From Lates calcarifer (Eukaryota; Chordata; Actinopteri; Centropomidae), in the NCBI RefSeq assembly GCF_001640805.2, contig NC_066850.1:8283927-8347926 (forward strand): 64,000 bases of DNA. Reading direction: 5' to 3'. The translations under genes and the position numbers were made by a program. A model generated the notes under the pieces. The model worked only from the letters and a program-made list of their open reading frames with translations. It did no database searches and was not told where the DNA came from. Positions 62,901 to 64,000 of this stretch are shown piece by piece; position 1 is the first letter of the stretch, and the number at the start of each line of letters is the position of its first letter.

Positions 62901-63055
62901 TATATAGGTTTATACAACATTCTGTCTGCTCACTGAGACTCACTCACCCTTAAGGAGATGGCTCGTGGAGGTTTTTGTGGGGTGTCTTCGTGTAGTCGGT
63001 CTCCCAACGAGGCCAAGATCCGTTTTCTGTGTCCGATAAGACTGATCTTCAATAC
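44804..63055 (-). CDS. anks1b: anks1b 3' part, eight coding exons (338 residues)
   Basis: Gene span on the minus strand: exons 63055-62948, 61405-61202, 59078-58953, 54939-54868, 53025-52939, 50893-50756, 50646-50479 and 44917-44804. All have GT/AG borders and every junction is phase 0. The product is the C-terminal part of ankyrin-repeat and SAM-domain protein 1B (AIDA-1/EB-1), a neuronal postsynaptic adaptor reported to bind APP-type tails through its PTB domain and to associate with PSD-95. The encoded order is the end of SAM2, a linker, the PTB domain and a C-terminal tail. Ankyrin repeats, SAM1 and the start of SAM2 lie beyond 64000. It is assigned to ANKS1B rather than ANKS1A by the tail [20 protein letters not shown] plus TIF and by [19 protein letters not shown]; both match remembered ANKS1B better. 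Confidence 0.95.
46937..46956 (-). other. anks1b: Candidate 20-nt microexon of anks1b
   Basis: On the minus strand a pyrimidine-rich acceptor (catgacttttcttttag) is followed by 20 nt and a near-consensus donor (gtaagtg). Inclusion between exons 50479-50646 and 44804-44917 would shift the frame, replacing the conserved TKYETTIF tail with an unrelated tail of about 95 residues that stays open to 44647. A pair this good 20 nt apart is uncommon by chance, but no conservation can be checked here. Confidence 0.3.
47229..47410 (+). repeat. Cluster of TGGCAAC direct repeats (RFX-like half-sites)
   Basis: GGCAAC occurs at about 47232, 47246, 47281, 47309 and 47403, mostly as ATGGCAACA, with a near-match ATGGCAAAG at 47290. 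RFX factors bind X-boxes of the form GTTGCC-ATGGCAAC. Here only the right half-site is repeated, all in one orientation, so it may be a decayed simple repeat rather than a functional site. Confidence 0.5.
50479..50646 (-). CDS. anks1b: anks1b exon, end of PTB domain and tail
   Basis: 56 codons, phase 0 at both ends, acceptor cttcttgtcag and donor AAATCT|gtaagc. It opens [20 protein letters not shown] and continues [18 protein letters not shown], then [16 protein letters not shown]. The first part is the long C-terminal helix of the PTB fold that packs against the peptide groove; the rest is a basic, proline-rich linker (PKPR). Spaced only 109 bp from the preceding exon. Confidence 0.96.
50756..50893 (-). 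CDS. anks1b: anks1b exon, PTB domain core
   Basis: 46 codons, acceptor ctttctctctgcag, donor GATGTG|gtcagt. Reads [40 protein letters not shown] and FTAFDV. It contains the typical PTB strand-turn run: [17 protein letters not shown] (the IS(C/F)..D..D...FAYI signature shared with Shc/Dab-like PTBs) and the HYCHVFTA strand that lines the NPxY pocket. Essentially identical to remembered mammalian ANKS1B. Confidence 0.97.
50894..52938 (-). other. anks1b: anks1b intron
   Basis: About 2 kb, AT-rich, with a short CA-rich patch near 52505-52520. No exon or repeat recognised. Confidence 0.8.
52939..53025 (-). CDS. anks1b: anks1b exon, PTB domain strands
   Basis: 29 codons: [20 protein letters not shown] then VKFIDATNK. 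Donor AATAAG|gtaaca; the acceptor is a T-rich tract ending gcgctccaag. The exon encodes PTB strands 2-3 ([13 protein letters not shown]). The residues between AKMR of the previous exon and KSTEQ here may be fewer than in the human form I remember, where a short ANCQ insert can occur; no such insert is visible at this acceptor. Confidence 0.95.
53026..54867 (-). other. anks1b: anks1b intron
   Basis: 1.8 kb. Purine-rich (AGAGGA) patches near 54225-54500. A 119-codon plus ORF (53606-53965) and a 127-codon minus ORF (53742-54125) overlap each other and have no support. Confidence 0.8.
54868..54939 (-). CDS. anks1b: anks1b exon, PTB domain N-terminal helix
   Basis: 24 codons, acceptor tttgtatcttttctacag, donor ATGAGG|gtaaag. 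Reads [20 protein letters not shown] then AKMR. YLGS is the usual first PTB strand (F/Y-LGS), and [16 protein letters not shown] is the following helix with the conserved G.E..QDA pattern. A longer ORF in another frame over these bases is a shadow. Confidence 0.96.
57030..57380 (+). repeat. Percomorph dispersed repeat
   Basis: Contains 'CATCATCCTTTGGGTACCAT', 'GCACCAAATATCAGGGTGAC', 'GTAATCCATC', 'GTTGAGATATTTAAGTCTAA' and 'CCAAACTAGACGGATAGACC'. I recognise the order ('accaaatttcatggcaatccatcc... gttgagatatttcagtctggaccaaa') as a very frequent percomorph repeat, possibly the 3' end of a retroelement. The copy contains an internal partial duplication of the motif. Confidence 0.65.
58786..58882. 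repeat. Short hAT-like MITE relic
   Basis: 'AGAGCTGAAATGTTTATTGA' at one end and 'AAAATAATTATTTGCAGCCC' at the other echo the AGGGCTGAAAC / AATAATCGTTTGCAGCCCT ends of fish hAT MITEs. Decayed; about 100 bp. Confidence 0.4.
58953..59078 (-). CDS. anks1b: anks1b exon, linker and PTB entry
   Basis: 42 codons, acceptor gcaacagg-type tract ending gttgctgttgcag, donor GCCTAT|gtgagt. Reads [40 protein letters not shown] and AY. The [19 protein letters not shown] segment is the ANKS1-family lead into the PTB domain. A second AG four bases downstream would break the frame, so the first acceptor is chosen. Confidence 0.96.
59079..61201 (-). other. anks1b: anks1b intron
   Basis: 2.1 kb, AT-rich, no exon or repeat recognised. 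A possible alternative exon was sought here because ANKS1B is heavily alternatively spliced, without success. Confidence 0.8.
61202..61405 (-). CDS. anks1b: anks1b exon, SAM2-PTB linker
   Basis: 68 codons, acceptor cattctgtcccag, donor AGCATG|gtgagg. Begins [20 protein letters not shown], continues [20 protein letters not shown], then [20 protein letters not shown] and [28 protein letters not shown] is characteristic of ANKS1B. The region is GC-rich and CpG-rich, which opens two other frames (minus ORFs of 67 and 114 codons) that are shadows. A second in-frame donor 9 nt upstream (ATGGCTCAA|gtcagc) would drop VSM and give QMAQ-AGEW. Confidence 0.96.
61406..62947 (-). other. anks1b: anks1b intron
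   Basis: 1.5 kb intron with no recognised feature. ORFs at 61887-62186 (+) and 62621-62863 (-) are unsupported. Confidence 0.8.
62948..63055 (-). CDS. anks1b: anks1b exon, end of second SAM domain
   Basis: 36 codons, acceptor tgtgttcattcag, donor TTAAGG|gtgagt. Reads [36 protein letters not shown]. The first 20 residues are the last helix of SAM2; the HRKR cluster corresponds to the nuclear-localisation signal reported inside the AIDA-1 SAM tandem. The PQKPPR linker follows. The upstream SAM2 exon is outside the window. Confidence 0.95.
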
Positions 63056-64000
63056 CTGAATGAACACACAGATTTAAGACATGAAAGTTAGATGACATAC
63101 AGGGTATTCTGAGTGTACTGTGCATGAAAATATGCACTGGCACTGAAATTGTGCCATTTTTTGCTAATAATGACTTCTTATGGACAGCGATTTATTGTTT
63201 AATTTAAAAAAAATGAATGAGTTAAGATGGCTGCTTTCTGTGTTCTCTGCAAATACAGCAGAAATGCTGGGTCAAAGGCTTCTGTGCTGGTAAAAAATGA
63301 CGACTCACTATCATTTGCATAATTTAAAACAGCTTTTATAGTGAGAAAGAGTTCAAAGATGTTCAGACAGGATAATAACATGATAATATCTGGAGAAAAA
63401 ACTGCATAAAGGTAACTGATTATCATCATCATCTGCTGCCTTAAATGGAGGATAATCTGCTATCTACAAAACAGTTTCACAGGGAAAAACACCAGAGAGC
63501 ACTGCAGAGCACTCAGCAAAGTACTAATGAGTGCATAATGATATAAAAGGCCCCTGAGCACATGCATATATTATGTCATTATTATTATTATTATTATTAC
63601 ATAACTGACATGGCTTGGACAGCTGTGTTCAAGCTGTTAGTTGTGTTGTTTCATGAATGAGATCACAAAGCGTATATCATGCCTCTAATGTAAAGCAGTA
63701 CATGATGTCCTGTATGAGACTCATACAAACAATGAATTAATTGGCACTCCTATTGTAATTTGCTACTCTGCTCTTTTCTTTTATTAATAATTAATAAGAA
63801 TAATAAATTAATAAAAAACTACTATCCCCTGAGACAGCAAAGTATCAGTATTAATCAGGACCGTGGACTTGGAGTCAAACTCAAGTCACAAAAATAAGCA
63901 CTTTAGATTTTGACTTGATCGCTGTGAGACTTGAAAATAAAAACACACTCTCAAAATCCTGGAACATAAAAAACATTACCTCACACCTTTCACTCACAGT
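63056..64000 (-). other. anks1b: anks1b intron (runs off window)
   Basis: No exon recognised up to the window end. Contains (ATT)n at 63577-63599. At 63862-63945 'GACTTGGAGTCAAACTCAAG', 'TTTTGACTTGATCGC' and 'GTGAGACTTGAAAAT' resemble a fish repeat built on GACTTGA motifs. Confidence 0.75.
63577..63599. repeat. (ATT)n microsatellite
   Basis: Seven to eight ATT units in an anks1b intron. Confidence 0.93.

Noticed and set aside
63961..64000. Possible anks1b exon end at the window edge (GTGAG|gtaatg on the minus strand)
   Set aside because: Too little sequence to recognise; the donor is weak and the peptide matched nothing I could recall.

Overview
This is vertebrate nuclear DNA, almost certainly a ray-finned fish of the percomorph type. 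Coding exons are short and GT/AG-spliced, separated by long introns full of (CA)n microsatellites. Several dispersed repeats match families I know from percomorph genomes: the 'TTAGCTTAGCTTAGCA' repeat, a hAT-like 'TTAGTCGAC...' element, and the 'ACCATAGACTGTATAT' repeat. There is no prokaryotic organisation and there are no operons. All gene calls are partial, because both recognised genes run off the window.

Layout. (1) 1-13815: apparently the last intron of apaf1; no exon recognised. (2) 13816-13962 (+): terminal coding exon of apaf1 (apoptotic protease activating factor 1, end of the WD40 propeller), then a short 3' UTR. (3) about 14.5-42.4 kb: an intergenic interval rich in repeats. It holds a CpG-richer orphan promoter/first-exon candidate (17.17-17.65 kb) flanked by two direct copies of an unnamed repeat, and a decayed Tc1/mariner fragment. 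It also holds an unusual inverted pair of gene-like loci. The left locus (about 27.2-31.9 kb, +) contains a 488-nt exon-like segment made of 21-bp repeats, duplicated almost perfectly 1717 bp away, and a different AT-rich minisatellite interrupted by exactly 1000 N. The right locus (about 36.4-34.0 kb, -) has a promoter-like 5' end and three splice-compatible exons carrying an open frame. (4) 44804-63055 (-): eight exons of anks1b (AIDA-1/EB-1), encoding the second half of SAM2, the linker, the whole PTB domain and the C-terminus. All eight are phase 0 and total 338 residues.

apaf1 and anks1b converge, as APAF1 and ANKS1B do on human chromosome 12 (from memory), which supports both identifications. 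Their products do not form one pathway: Apaf-1 is the cytosolic apoptosome scaffold, and Anks1b is a neuronal adaptor that binds NPxY-type ligands through its PTB domain.

The best candidate for something undescribed is the inverted, minisatellite-bearing locus at 27-36.5 kb. Its splice sites, promoter elements and poly(A) signals suggest a transcribed lineage-specific gene or lncRNA family. Coding capacity is unproven, because a 21-bp repeat without stops gives long ORFs automatically. All exon calls rest on reading splice sites and on remembered protein sequences; no alignment was run.
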